In this document: in pieces, positions 1 to 9,313 of the stretch | Numbering within the stretch: the first letter of the stretch is position 1 | Layout of the letters: the number at the start of each line of letters is the position of its first letter | Source: Pleurotus ostreatus/Saccharomyces cerevisiae fusant | Lineage: Eukaryota; Opisthokonta | Length of the DNA: 21,989 nucleotides | Direction of reading: 5' to 3' | Assembly: GCA_024196135.1 (NCBI GenBank) | Contig: JAMQCK010000455.1 | Location: 417 to 22,405 of the forward strand | Program-made: the position numbers and the translations under genes | Notes under the pieces: model-generated | What the model was told of the DNA's origin: nothing | Database searches by the model: none | The model's input: the letters and a program-made list of their open reading frames with translations, nothing else

Positions 1-376
1 GGCCAGATCAATTGCGCGCTGCCTTTTTCGGAAAGATCGCCGAAGCGGGCGTTGGACGTGGTCGAAAAAATCTGGCTTCCTCACAGAACGGTAGATCGAG
101 GCGGAAATCTCCGGATTACGGAGTCTCAGGCGGAACGAGCATACATACTGTGAGATATGCGGGGTAAAGTACGTGAGGGCATGTAGTGCCATATGACACA
201 TCCTGACACGTTTTGTGAGCATCAAAAGCACACCCTCGCAAAGTTGGTATGCAGATGGGGGTTTTACATGGCGCTCTACCGTTCTATGAAGTTTTTGAGG
301 CCCGCCGAGCTCGTCCAATACGCGCCTCGGCGATCTTTCCGAAAAAGGCAGCGCGCAATTGATCTGGCCGCCACTG
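1..376. mobile_element. F1 short inverted-repeat element (MITE), nearly complete
   Basis: The left end (from 1) and the reverse complement of the right end (to 376) match perfectly for about 42 bases and then imperfectly to about 100. Compared with the copy at 21711, this one lacks only the first seven terminal bases, because the window starts inside it. Full length is therefore about 383 bp. The right tip ends CCGCCACTG and is followed by TA. The intact tip elsewhere reads CAGTGGCGG after TA. A CAGT tip and TA target are typical of Tc1/mariner-type elements; that class is an inference. No transposase is encoded. A 60-odd-codon open frame exists but is judged incidental. Confidence 0.85.
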
Positions 377-870
377 TAAGTAGCGCGTTTGCTCGTAGAT
401 AAATTCTGAGCATGGAAACACATACCTATGGTACGTGTACATATGTCTGGACCGGGGTATAAGTGGAAAAGTGTCGGCGGGCCAGTGGACGGCGGTCAAA
501 ACCTTGCCGAAGACGTTCGGCATTTACCGAATCAGCGGCGCCGCGTACGACCTCACGTTGCGTCCGTCTTCCTAGTCACTCCACCAAGCATTCGATTGCT
601 GTCATGACATGGAAGCTGCTCTCTGCAGTCCGTATGAATTTTCGAGGTCGTCTTGGTGGCGGGTAGGCTATATTCCTTCATTTTGATCCAAGTCGGCCTC
701 GAGTCGTTGGGCCTTGTACACTCAAATGTGAAGCGCGTGAAGATGTCCTAGAGTCAGTGTAGATGTAGAAACATATCTAGGGTGTCTGTATATCCTCCCA
801 AAGCGATGAAGAAATCGGGAAACTCGACCGGGACTTCGGAGCAAGGCCCGAGTTAGCGCCGGAGAGCTTG
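377..870. other. Unassigned intergenic stretch
   Basis: No gene or clear repeat is seen here. The only notable feature is the palindrome-like block CGGCATTTACCG at 518-529, of a kind that recurs in other repeats of the window. Confidence 0.5.
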
Positions 871-1063
871 CCGGCATATGCCGAGCGTCTTCGAGCGGCG
901 TTTCTGCCCTCCTCCATCCCTCTCCTGCCTTTGCATAAGCCGTAACATATGCATATATACCCTGGATATGTGTCCCGACCCTCAGAGCTTCGATACGAGA
1001 AAACGCGCTTCTCGAAACGCGGCTGCGGCACCGCGGCTATTTTTTGTACGGATGGTGCTCCAT
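871..1063 (+). repeat. Dispersed repeat F3, copy 1
   Basis: This block is clearly similar to 4581-4784. The best conserved part is the last 70 or so bases: an ACGCGCTTCTC block, then the GC-rich hairpin CGCGG-CTGCGGCA-CCGCG, then six Ts and GTACGGATG. The left part carries a CGG-N6-CCG palindrome at 872-883. Similarity stops at TGCTCCAT, and F1 sequence begins at the next base. The class is unknown. A GC hairpin followed by T6 would fit an RNA polymerase III terminator, so a SINE-like element is possible, but no convincing A and B boxes are seen in both copies. Confidence 0.65.
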
Positions 1064-1259
1064 ATGTAGTGTCATATGACGCATCCTGACACGTTTTGTG
1101 AGCATCAAGGGCACTCCCTCGCAAAGTCGGTATGCAGGTGGGGGGTTTTCATAACGCTCTACCGTTCTATGGAATTTATGAAACCCACCGAGCTCGTCTA
1201 ATACGCGCCTCGATGATCCTTGCGAAAAGGGCAGCGTGCAGTTGATGTGGCCGCCACTG
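1064..1259. mobile_element. F1 element, right-half fragment
   Basis: About 196 bp closely matching 172-376, including the CTCTACCGTTCT core at 1157-1168 and the terminal CCGCCACTG. The left half is missing, and the break point abuts F3. It lies about 145 bp upstream of the TATA box of the SET gene, so it could affect that promoter; this is inference. Confidence 0.75.
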
Positions 1260-1404
1260 TGCATGGAGAATGCGGGGATTGAATAACAACCCCAGGCACT
1301 CGGGCTTCGATGAACGGACGTCATCAGATCCTCTCTTCCTTAAGACGCCACATGCCGCCAAGGCAATCATTACGAGAGCTGCACATAGATTCTTGTACAG
1401 CGCA

Positions 1405-1413
1405 CTATATAAG
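1405..1413 (+). promoter_or_regulatory. TATA box of the SET-domain gene
   Basis: CTATATAAG lies 103 bases before the first downstream ATG (1516). It is followed by a CT-rich tract (about 1433-1475), as is common around fungal transcription starts. No ATG occurs between the expected start site (about 1435-1440) and 1516, which supports 1516 as the start codon and a short protein N terminus. Confidence 0.6.
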
Positions 1414-1515
1414 CCGTTCCACGGAAAGTGTCTCTCGCTTCACCTCTTGATCTCCTTCTTATTTTTCGCATTCTTCATCTTCAGCAGTGCGCTGTATCGA
1501 GAGCGTCCCATTTCT

Positions 1516-3224
1516 ATGCGCACACCCATCTTCAGAAACGAGTGTCGCGAGATGCTCCGCCGCCACTGGAGTCAAACGATGGGTGACCTGGATGCTGCTG
1601 TGAGTCAACTGCTGTGTTTCCTACCCTGGGCTTATGTGCATGAAGAAGGACAAAAGGGCTGTCCTTGCGCACATAATCAACGACCTTGTCGAATCTAGGC
1701 AGTACGTCCTGGACCATGCCCGAGGTCAAGTGAATCTTTTCCGAAGCCATAGCCATCCCCTCTGAATGATATTGCAGGCCCCGCTCCTCCTATCACCATC
1801 ATCAACGAAATCGACGACGAAATGGTCCCAAATGTGCAGTTTCTGTACACAAATGCACTGTATTGGTCCAAAGACGATCCCATGCGTGAATCCGGTAGAC
1901 GTGGATGCGAGTAAGCCCCCTGGCTCGTGATGCTTGAGTTTTGAGCTCACGCTGCTTCTGCTGCTGCCAGATGTGTCGGTGGTTGTAGGGCAACTTTGGC
2001 GTGTTCCTGTTTTGTTCAGCAGCAGCGCGAAACTGCCGAGAACGGTGTGCGATTTTTTGGATACAAAGCCAACGGCCTTTTGGCAGAGGCTCATGTTCCC
2101 GTATTTGAGTGCACTCGCAACTGCAGCTGTAGCTCAGAATGCCGGAACAAGGCGAGTATATTCCTTCTTTGTGGATACCAGGTATGCTGAAACGTCTGAA
2201 GGTCGTTCGAAAGGGGCTTACTATCCCTCTTTCCATCAAGAAAACCCAGAACAAAGGCTGGGCTCTATTTAATGGTAAACAAGCTATACCTGCGGGGCAC
2301 TACGTGGGCAGCTACACAGGCGAGGTTCTCACTGCAGCAGAGGCTGACAATCGCGAGAGGTGAGGAGATGGGGAGCTGTTTTGAGACGATGTTCTTATGC
2401 ACCTGATACCAGGCAGTACTGTGCCGGCGACAGGAGGTACCTCTTTCCTCTTGACTACCATTACTTGACCAAGGCGCCACGAACGTCGTAAGCGGACACG
2501 TTGTCGGTGAATTTCGACCTCTAGCTGAGACACTATGTTCTACAGCAAGCTATACGAGCAATCTAAGCGGGTCATTGATAGCAAGCTGGCCGGTAATGTC
2601 CGTGACTGGCGCTTTAACTCACCACCCCCCCTTTCTATGTTAAATCACGGCTGACCTTTTCCAAGTACACAAGATATTTGAACCACTCCTGCGAGCCGAA
2701 CCTAATTTCAATTCCAGTATATGTACGCCTTGTTATCTCCGCACCAAAACGATGTTAGCTGGGCTCACATCTGCACCCCTCCCCTTCTTGCCTTAGACAG
2801 AAGAAGGTTTGCCTCGTATTGCATTCTTCACTAGTCGCTTTGTCTGCCCAGAGGAGGAGCTTTGCATCTCGTATCATAATGCGGATCTTGGGGAAGAAGG
2901 TTCGGACCATATCGAAGAAGCCGACCGATGCCACTGCGGAGCAAGGAGTTGCAAAGGTAAGCCATAAGTCTGACGGCTTAAGCTCCGCATTTGATCACAT
3001 CCATGAGGCTTAATCTAGGGAGCTTCGTCCTGCATCCGCGCAAAACGACTCATCCAAGTTCTCACATATCCCCTGGATATAAGTATCCATTCCTATCCGG
3101 CTGGCCTTGGATACTGTGGCGTGTATTCTACCGAAAAAATAACCACGGTCGCGTTTCCGCATCGCCCAATCGCGATTCGCCTGAGGGAGGCTGCAGTAAG
3201 CGGATATGGTGTAAAGGCCCATGA
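1516..3224 (+). CDS. SUV39/Clr4-family histone H3 lysine-9 methyltransferase (pre-SET, SET, post-SET)
   Basis: Proposed exons: 1516-1599, 1646-1724, 1778-1910, 1971-2151, 2202-2359, 2413-2487, 2546-2597, 2666-2722, 2797-2956 and 3019-3224, giving 394 aa with all phases consistent. Residues 98-156 hold exactly nine cysteines (98, 100, 104, 110, 112, 146, 150, 152, 156), the three-zinc pre-SET pattern of SUV39 enzymes. The SET domain follows: KGW at 177, SYTGEVL near 198, NHSCEPN at 260-266, EEELCISY ending at Tyr299. The post-SET CHCGARSC is at 318-325. This family methylates H3K9 in the nucleus using S-adenosylmethionine and nucleates heterochromatin. No chromodomain is visible, and the N terminus is short. 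Intron 4 (2152-2201) is GC-AG, and intron 7 has a weak GTCCGT donor. The C-terminal tail enters a foldback repeat from 3116. Retaining the last intron would instead stop the protein three residues after Lys326. Enzyme class is firm; exact ends are less so. Confidence 0.85.
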
Positions 3225-3340
3225 CCCACCGCTCTCAACACTTTGATGGCCATGGAATTGACGAGGAGAGACAGAAAGAACCGCTGACGCTGTTCGGCCA
3301 TTGCCGATAAGGGTGGCAAGTCGGTCCGAGATCGCCGCCG
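3116..3340 (+). repeat. Foldback repeat, left arm
   Basis: About 225 bp matching the reverse complement of 4060-4283 with roughly 15 differences (about 93% identity). The arm starts TGGCGTGTATTC and ends near ATCGCCGCC. It carries a CGG-N6-CCG block at 3295-3306. It overlaps the last 109 bases of the proposed SET gene, including its stop codon. Confidence 0.8.
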
Positions 3341-3491
3341 TCTTTGTTCCTCTTCTCGGCTTCCTATTCGCACTCAGATGGCGCTGATATAAATGAACCA
3401 GCTCGACGTACTTATAAGTGCCCCAGGAAGCTACATGACCCACCCGTTCATCCTCGTTGATTCTGCCTCACTTGACTTACCATGCACGCTA

Positions 3492-3914
3492 CAGTGCATG
3501 CAAGAGATCAATTACCTGCCATTTTCGGCAGGAATTTCCCACCGCCAACATCGTAGGTTGTGACACGAGCTTCTCAGGGCGCAGACCCGAGCACACTTGC
3601 ACCAAAAGTATCCTGAGACTCAGGGAGATGCCTCTGACAAAAAGAACTGGTCGAAAAGACCCGCATTCGCGTAACAGGCTTGCACGCGCGCGCACCGGCA
3701 AATGCCGAGGATCGCTGGCAGGTGCGGGTCTCTCGCGTGAATAAGTCGTCTTCAGCCCAGATTTTGAGCTCCTTTCTGCACGCCGCTCTGCTCAAAGGCC
3801 GAATACTCAGCTATATGCTCAAGGAGCGACCTTGGCGCCACGCCTCGGGTTGCGTTGTGGGCGGTGGGAATTACCTGCCGAAAATGGCAGGTAATTGATC
3901 TCTTGCATGCATTG
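3492..3914. mobile_element. F5 MITE, complete, with TA target duplication
   Basis: A 423-bp element with terminal inverted repeats beginning CAGTGCATGCAAGAGATCAA. The right end reads TTGCATGCATTG. It is flanked by TA at 3490-3491 and 3915-3916. Just inside each tip is a small hairpin, CCTGCC-ATTTTC-GGCAGG, and then CCCACCGCC. No transposase is encoded. The tip and the TA duplication suggest mobilisation by a Tc1/mariner-type enzyme. It sits between the arms of the foldback repeat. A remnant of the same family lies at 8352-8566. Confidence 0.85.
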
Positions 3915-4059
3915 TACCTTCGGGTGGTTTGAAGTCTCCGACACATAAAAAGCAAGCACCAATTCCGGAGTAATAATAGAAATGTGTCCCTACTGCCTCT
4001 ACAGTGCTCGGTCTGTGTGCGACGATGAGAGAAGTAGAAGAGAGGCGGGCAGCGAACGG

Positions 4060-4283
4060 GGCGGCGATCTCGGACCGACTTGACACCCTTATCGGCAATG
4101 GCCGAACAGCGTCAGCGGTTCTTTCTGTCCCTCCTCATCAATTCCAAGGCCATCAAAGTGTTAAGAGCGGTGGGTCATGGGCCTTTACACCATATCGGAT
4201 GACTGCAGTCTCCCTCAGGCGAATCGCGATTGCGCGACGCGGAAACGCGACCGTGATTATTTTTTCGGCGGAATACACGCCAT
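4060..4283 (-). repeat. Foldback repeat, right arm
   Basis: Inverted partner of 3116-3340. Beyond the inner ends (about 3341 and 4059) the sequences differ, so the central part is unique apart from F5. Differences between the arms fall mostly at positions that would change amino acids in the shared open frames, so those frames are probably not under coding constraint. Confidence 0.8.
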
Positions 4284-4580
4284 AGATGCCGAGGCGGTGC
4301 AAGGCTATGCGTTCTCGTGGTTTTCGCGTGGCCTTCGGGATATGCTCGATTCTGAGATCGACCACCTCTTGCTTCAACACATCTGATGCCTCCCGTCTCA
4401 TCGGCTACAAAGCCCAGCAACAGACCATACCAGGGGTGTGCTGCCCACCTGGTTTCGAGACGTTCCCAAGGTCTCCTTCAGGTTGAACACGATGGCAGAG
4501 AGTCCATTCTTTTGAGTGAGAATCGGTTAGGACCGCATATGGAGTCGATGTAGAAGCGAACTCCAACGCGGCGGCCCTTG

Positions 4581-4784
4581 TTCGGCAAATACCGAACGTC
4601 TTCGGCGGGATTCTTCCTGCCGTTCATGGGCACAGCAACGCTCTCCTACCTTTGTGGATGTCACGACCAATACAAGAGTATCATAGGGTACGCTTTCCGG
4701 CCCTCAGAGCTAAGATATGAGAAAACGCGCTTCTCAAACGCGGCTGCGGCACCGCGGCTATTTTTTGTACGGATGATGCTCCAT
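4581..4784 (+). repeat. Dispersed repeat F3, copy 2
   Basis: Partner of 871-1063. It has the same order of blocks: a CGG-N6-CCG palindrome at 4583-4594, an AACGTCTTCG block, a variable middle, and then the strongly conserved end with the CGCGG/CCGCG hairpin and T6. It ends at TGCTCCAT followed by TA. Confidence 0.65.
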
Positions 4785-5955
4785 TACTAACCCACGTCGC
4801 GAACCTCGCGGGAAGGCCGCGCAACCGCTCCTACTCCCTCCGAGTATATCACTAGTGTAGTACCGCCGCGCCGCCGGAGCGCCACCCTCTCCCACATCAA
4901 ACCAGTAGCCGCCACTGCCCGCGAGACCTCCCGTCGTGCGGCCCCTTCCTGAATCACCACCAACCATCCTACAGGCCGGTGTGTAGCGTGTCGCGTTAGC
5001 CTGTGTATATTACATCACATCGTTATTGTCAGCCTTCGAGTCGTTGTAGACAGTGTCCTTTGCTCAATATACTCAATTTTTCGCTCTTGAATTGTGTGCA
5101 AGGCGATGCGATATGCGAAGTACAACCATATCATGAGGTGCTACCGTAGCGATTCTTGAAACGAATGAGAAAATCTGTGTAAGACCGCGCACGACCTCGG
5201 TCGAAATGAGATGATTCAGAATATCTTATGGTGCGACGACGTGCCACCAAAGCGATGCAAAAAATTTCGAAGCGACCTGCAGTGACCTGGAAACACGGAG
5301 TTCTCGCTGGGCGATCAAGGATGCAGTAGAAGCCAGAGATCATGAGAGTCTATGGACATGCGGGCTTAGAGCGCCGAGGACGGACAGGTAAGTGAGATGG
5401 CGCGGCGTACCCTCAGAATGCACCCTCCAGAGGGTTCCTAGGCAAATCCTGTATCAAGAGTGACTATATGCACTCATGTATGCCTTCATGCCTCGGCTAC
5501 AAAGGAGATATCCTACAAGAGTACTCAGCGGAGGACCGCGCTGTCGAGGCCGTCTGCCTCTCGGAGTTGCCCGTAGCCTCGTGCGGTGTGCCGAGCGCGG
5601 CATTCAAGACTTCGCCGGCGTATCGCCGGGATGCATGTCGACAGAAATTTCTACGGCTGGGTTTCTCATTAGAATATTCCAACTGACTTGGCCCAATTTA
5701 CGGTGTAACGAGATATTTTAACCTGCCACTGCCATCCATCCCGTCTGTTTCTCGAAACGTATAAACCTGCATTGCAGCGCGGATTCACTGCACGATCGTT
5801 TCCAACAACCCGCCCTTTCGACATCCTCTGGACATGGCCTCGTCGCAGCCTGCACGCTCCTGCGGCGCCAGCACTCGACTCCGCCTCAGTGCGCGCTCGC
5901 AGCGCATGCATCCGGTGTCAAGCGTGAGGTGGCGGCTAAAGAGTCCACATGTCTA
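4785..5955. other. Unassigned stretch between F3 and the MYND gene
   Basis: No gene is recognised. A glycine-rich 70-codon ATG frame on the minus strand (4758-4967) and overlapping 60-80 codon frames around 5468-5721 were inspected. None shows a domain, splice continuity or promoter. The segment near 4800-4975 is pyrimidine-rich. This stretch contains the 3' flank of the minus-strand MYND gene. Confidence 0.4.
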
Positions 5956-7806
5956 TCAAAAGTTGAAGATGTCAGCTTCTTGAGAGGGCAGGAGCACAGC
6001 CGAGCACGTACCAAGTGTACCCTCGGTGAGGGACCGAAATCTGGGCTGCTCCGCCCAAGTTGGACGAAAGGTGAAAGCGAGACTAAACTCGACACCCCCA
6101 CGACAGACGCATGCCGCCACCACGATACGCGGTTCCGCCGACTCTGGGGGCGAAAGGTCGTAGCGTAGCTGTGGGGCACCATGACTGAAGGACAACATTA
6201 TGTAGGCACAACGATCTCGCCTGAGTGACGTGAGGTTGAAATGGGCTTGCACGATCTCTCGGACGTTCTGAAAGAGAAAGTACACGTCCCATGCACGCAA
6301 TGCTGTTGTTGCGCTCATTAGATCCGTGTTACACGCGCGCTGTGAGTCTCACCCTGATGCCCAGGCCATAGGGTGACGTTGCCTTCATCCACGATGCAGT
6401 CGTCGCGATGGCCATTACGCCAATGCAGCTTCTGGCATTCCCTAGAGCAGTACACCACCTTTGCGCACGCGCACGCACGAAGCGACGCGCCGCCGACAAC
6501 CACACACTGATGACTCATGAGCAACTGAGGGGCATTTTTTGGCACAAAAACTAACCTGCAAGTTGCTGCACCGCGCTTCATCTCCCCAACGACGCTTTGT
6601 ATCATGGAGGAGCTTCGTGGCTCGCCTAGTTGAGTCATAGAGAGAGATCATGGGGGCCGCTGTCATGACGGGGCCGCCGTTGAGCGCGCTTCCAATTGCT
6701 TTAGCTGTATCCGGAAACACGAGGGACCCTCTGAGAACATCGGGCATCGGATTGTTTGACCCGCTCTTCAGGATCGCGTCGATGATGGGAAGGCCACCGA
6801 ACTTGATCATGAGCAGTAAGGCGTGGGCGTTGTGGACGCACATGTACGAGAGTGCAGTGCTTGCGCGCGTCCACATCCTGGCGTCGTCGGAGAAGTCCTT
6901 GATGACTGCCAGCATGCTCTTAATCAGCACGCGGGAATACTCGCGGCGCAGGAATCCTGTCACACGGCTGACCGTGTCCAGGTGGAGCTGCAACACAGGT
7001 TGTGGGAGGTCAGACATGAGGAGGAACGAGGTGCCGCGACCCATCGCACGCAGCATGCGGCGCGGGTGACCCTTGAGCTCAGCCATAATTGCTGCCGTGA
7101 CCTGATCCTCTGTAGCCCCCGGCTTCGTGTCAGCTATGGTTAGCCAGAGACTGGTTGTACAGCCCTCCACAGCCTCGGCCACCTGAAGCTCTCCTTCGTC
7201 GGCGCTGGCACTCTGAATATGTGCGGGAAGCCCCGGTGCTGTCAGGCAGCCGACGTAGAGATGTATAGCGAGACCGATGATGCTGTGTCGCGAGTCGGAG
7301 ACCTCTTCCCACTGTGTTTGTGATAGCTTGAGCTTTTTGAAGTAAGGGATGAACCTGGCAGCAGCACCGAGGGCAGGAGTAAGTACGCGTCTGGCTTGCC
7401 CGGTCAGGGCTGCATAGCCGAGGGAATGTGTCATCGGGAAAATGTATCGGATCCAGGCGTGGAGACCCGGCCATATTTCAAGGACGTGCGAGATGAGAGT
7501 AGGGTCGCCGTTGAATGATTCACAGACAAAAATTAGGGTCTGCACAGCGCTGATCAGGCTCTTTCCGTAAGCCGTCGACAGGAAGGCCGCGAGAGGGACG
7601 GCTTTCCGGTTGGGGGGAGGGGAGGCAAAGAATTGGAAAGGACGTCGGCGCAGTATTGCGCGTATGCGCTCGCCATGTGACCGTGCGTTGTGCTCGATGA
7701 GCAGCCTTGCGTCGCGGTTGCTCGTTACCTGCGTACGCTGATGGCCACGCAGCAACGCTGACAGCGCGACCGCGTCGTCGAAGTCGTTCTGATGGGGAGC
7801 CGCCAT
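5956..7806 (-). CDS. MYND-type zinc finger protein, paralogue A
   Basis: Exons on the minus strand: 7806-6556, 6506-6353 and 6302-5956, giving 583 aa. The 49-bp intron (6507-6555) and the 50-bp intron (6303-6352) have GT-AG ends, and phases agree. Residues 1-410 are a mostly helical region without a recognised motif. The MYND finger spans 413-454: CSNLQC, then LRACACAKVVYCSREC, Gln442, Trp446, His450 and Cys454. About 130 residues follow. MYND fingers bind short proline-containing peptides, and fungal proteins of this layout are largely uncharacterised, so the cellular role is unknown. The second knuckle is Cys-x-Cys (429, 431) instead of the usual Cys-x2-Cys. Start chosen: the first ATG of the long frame; no TATA box is seen upstream. 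It is divergent from and paralogous to the gene at 9314-10994. The first intron cuts the finger just before Cys418. Confidence 0.85.
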
Positions 7807-7980
7807 CGCAAGGGTGCCACTTCAAGTAAGCCACGTTATTGCGGTGCAGGGCTGAGGGCGCTGAAGCACGTACGCAGCGTCGGACGGATGTGGTGATAGC
7901 CTCTCAAGCGGACAGCTGATTCTCCCACGCTGTCGCATCGATAACATCTTGTGACATCAGTAGAGTGCCTGCGAGAAATC

Positions 7981-8351
7981 CAGCTGCGGACATCACTGAT
8001 GGACCTGCCCCATTCGGTAAAATCGCCGAGGCGGGCACTGCGCGAGCTTCAAAAAATACGGTCTCTTCACAGAACGGTAGAGAGTTGCGAGAAACCCCCA
8101 TCTGCGAAGTTTCGTGGGAAGCGGGTCAGAATTGCGGGAGGCGTTGGAAGTAACGTAGATTAGGGCATCTAGGGACCTTTGGCATGTTTCATGACGAGGA
8201 AATGGGAGGACCGACAAACTGGGTATGTAGACGGGGGTTTTCAACGGCGCTTTATCGTTCTGCGATGTTCCCGAGATCGTCTGAGCTCGTGCAACGCCCA
8301 CCACGGCGATATCCCCAAATGGGGCAGGTCCATCAGTGATGTCCGCAGCTG
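7981..8351. mobile_element. F2 MITE, copy A
   Basis: About 370 bp with inverted tips beginning CAGCTGCGGACATCACTGAT and ending in the complement, CCGCAGCTG. Both arms carry the core found in F1 (8071-8082 and a variant at 8250-8261). It has no coding capacity. It lies in the shared upstream region of the two MYND genes and adjoins an F5 remnant. Its flanks do not show a TA duplication, probably through decay. Confidence 0.8.
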
Positions 8352-8566
8352 TCAATTACCTGCCTTTCTTGGCAGGTAACTCCCACCGCCTACAACGCAG
8401 ACCGAAACAGAGCGAAAGAAGATACATTTTGACACAGAGAGTACTGCCTGGTCTCTGACAGACAAAAACTCGCCAGTTTTGGCAAAATATTCTGGTTCGA
8501 AGCGGTCGAAGTCAGCCAGAAGGCAGGGTCGAGATCGACTCTCGGCAATTGCCGAAACATACGGAC
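8352..8566 (+). mobile_element. F5 element remnant between two F2 copies
   Basis: It begins TCAATTACCTGCC, then a GGCAGG hairpin and CCCACCGCC, matching 3509-3549 of the intact F5. Weaker similarity continues (a CTCTGACA block). The other end is missing. A CGGCAATTGCCG palindrome lies at 8543-8554. Confidence 0.55.
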
Positions 8567-8936
8567 TGTGACATCACTGATGGACCTGCCCCATTTGGTA
8601 AAATCACCGAGGTGGGCACTGCGCGAGCTCAGAAAGATACAGTCTCTTCACAAAACGGTAGAGTGTGGCGCGAAATCCCCATCTACGAAGTTTCGTGCGA
8701 AATGGGGCAAAATTGCGGGAGGCGTTAGAGGTAACGTATGTTAGGGCACCCAGGGACCCTCGGCACGTTTCATGGCGAGGTACTTAGTGAGAGGGTCGCC
8801 AAAGTGGGTATGTAGACGGAGGTTTTTGATGGCGCTCTACCGTTCTGCGAGGTTATCGAGATTGTCTGAGCTCGCAGAACGTCCGCCACGGCGATGAACC
8901 CAAATGGGGCAGGTCCATCAGTGATGTCCACAGCTT
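8567..8936. mobile_element. F2 MITE, copy B
   Basis: Same family and orientation as 7981-8351. Left tip CTGTGACATCACTGATGG, right tip GTGATGTCCACAGCTT followed by TA. Core blocks lie at 8652-8663 and 8835-8846. With copy A it forms a spaced direct repeat between the divergent MYND genes. The exact left base is uncertain by a few positions. Confidence 0.8.
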
Positions 8937-9108
8937 TACCCCATCGCAGTCGGTATGCGAATGGTGCGAATGGGGTTCTCTACTGGCGCTCCACCGTTCT
9001 GTGAATGTCTCATACTCGCTTAACTCACTCAACGTTTGTCTCGGCGATCTTTTCGTATAAGGCAGCGTGCACTTGATAGTGATCTGCCCGCCACACCACT
9101 GGGCCATG
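8937..9108 (+). mobile_element. Degenerate F1 right half
   Basis: It carries diverged F1 landmarks in order: CGGTATGCGAATGG, the core variant CTCCACCGTTCT at 8989-9000, CTCGGCGATCTTTTCG, GGCAGCGTGCACTTGAT and CCCGCCAC. It is more decayed than the copies at the window ends. It adjoins F2 copy B, which may have inserted into it. Confidence 0.6.
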
Positions 9109-9224
9109 CATGTGAGTCAGCTCCCATTCAAATAGACGCAGAGTGCCGGGACAATCAATCCTCATGGTCCCCGTATTGTAATTGGACGATACTTGACCTT
9201 CTTTTCACCATCATCGAGAGCAAG

Positions 9225-9299
9225 GTGAGTGGCGCACCCACGGTGCCTCCCTGACGGACAATGCCACTGACATCGCGAGAATATCTTAAAGGCTTCCAG
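9225..9299 (+). other. Possible 5'-UTR intron of MYND paralogue B
   Basis: A strong donor (AAG then GTGAGT at 9225) and an acceptor (TTCCAG ending 9299) bracket 75 bases just before the ATG at 9314. No upstream frame joins the coding exon with an ATG, so a spliced leader is the simplest reading. This is inference from splice signals only. Confidence 0.35.
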
Positions 9300-9313
9300 T
9301 GCATCCTCCGGGC

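Noticed and set aside
193..402. A 60-odd-codon frame repeated identically three times in F1 copies
   Set aside because: The DNA copies are themselves identical, so the protein match carries no extra information. In the older F1 copies the frame is broken or altered.
2591..2605. Stronger-looking donor GTAATG at 2592 for SET intron 7
   Set aside because: It leaves the next exon out of frame and loses the GNYTRYLNHSC junction; the weaker GTCCGT at 2598 keeps both.
3093..4285. Open frames shared by both foldback arms, suggesting a small conserved protein
   Set aside because: About 15 base differences between the arms give about a dozen amino acid changes, which is not the pattern of a constrained protein.
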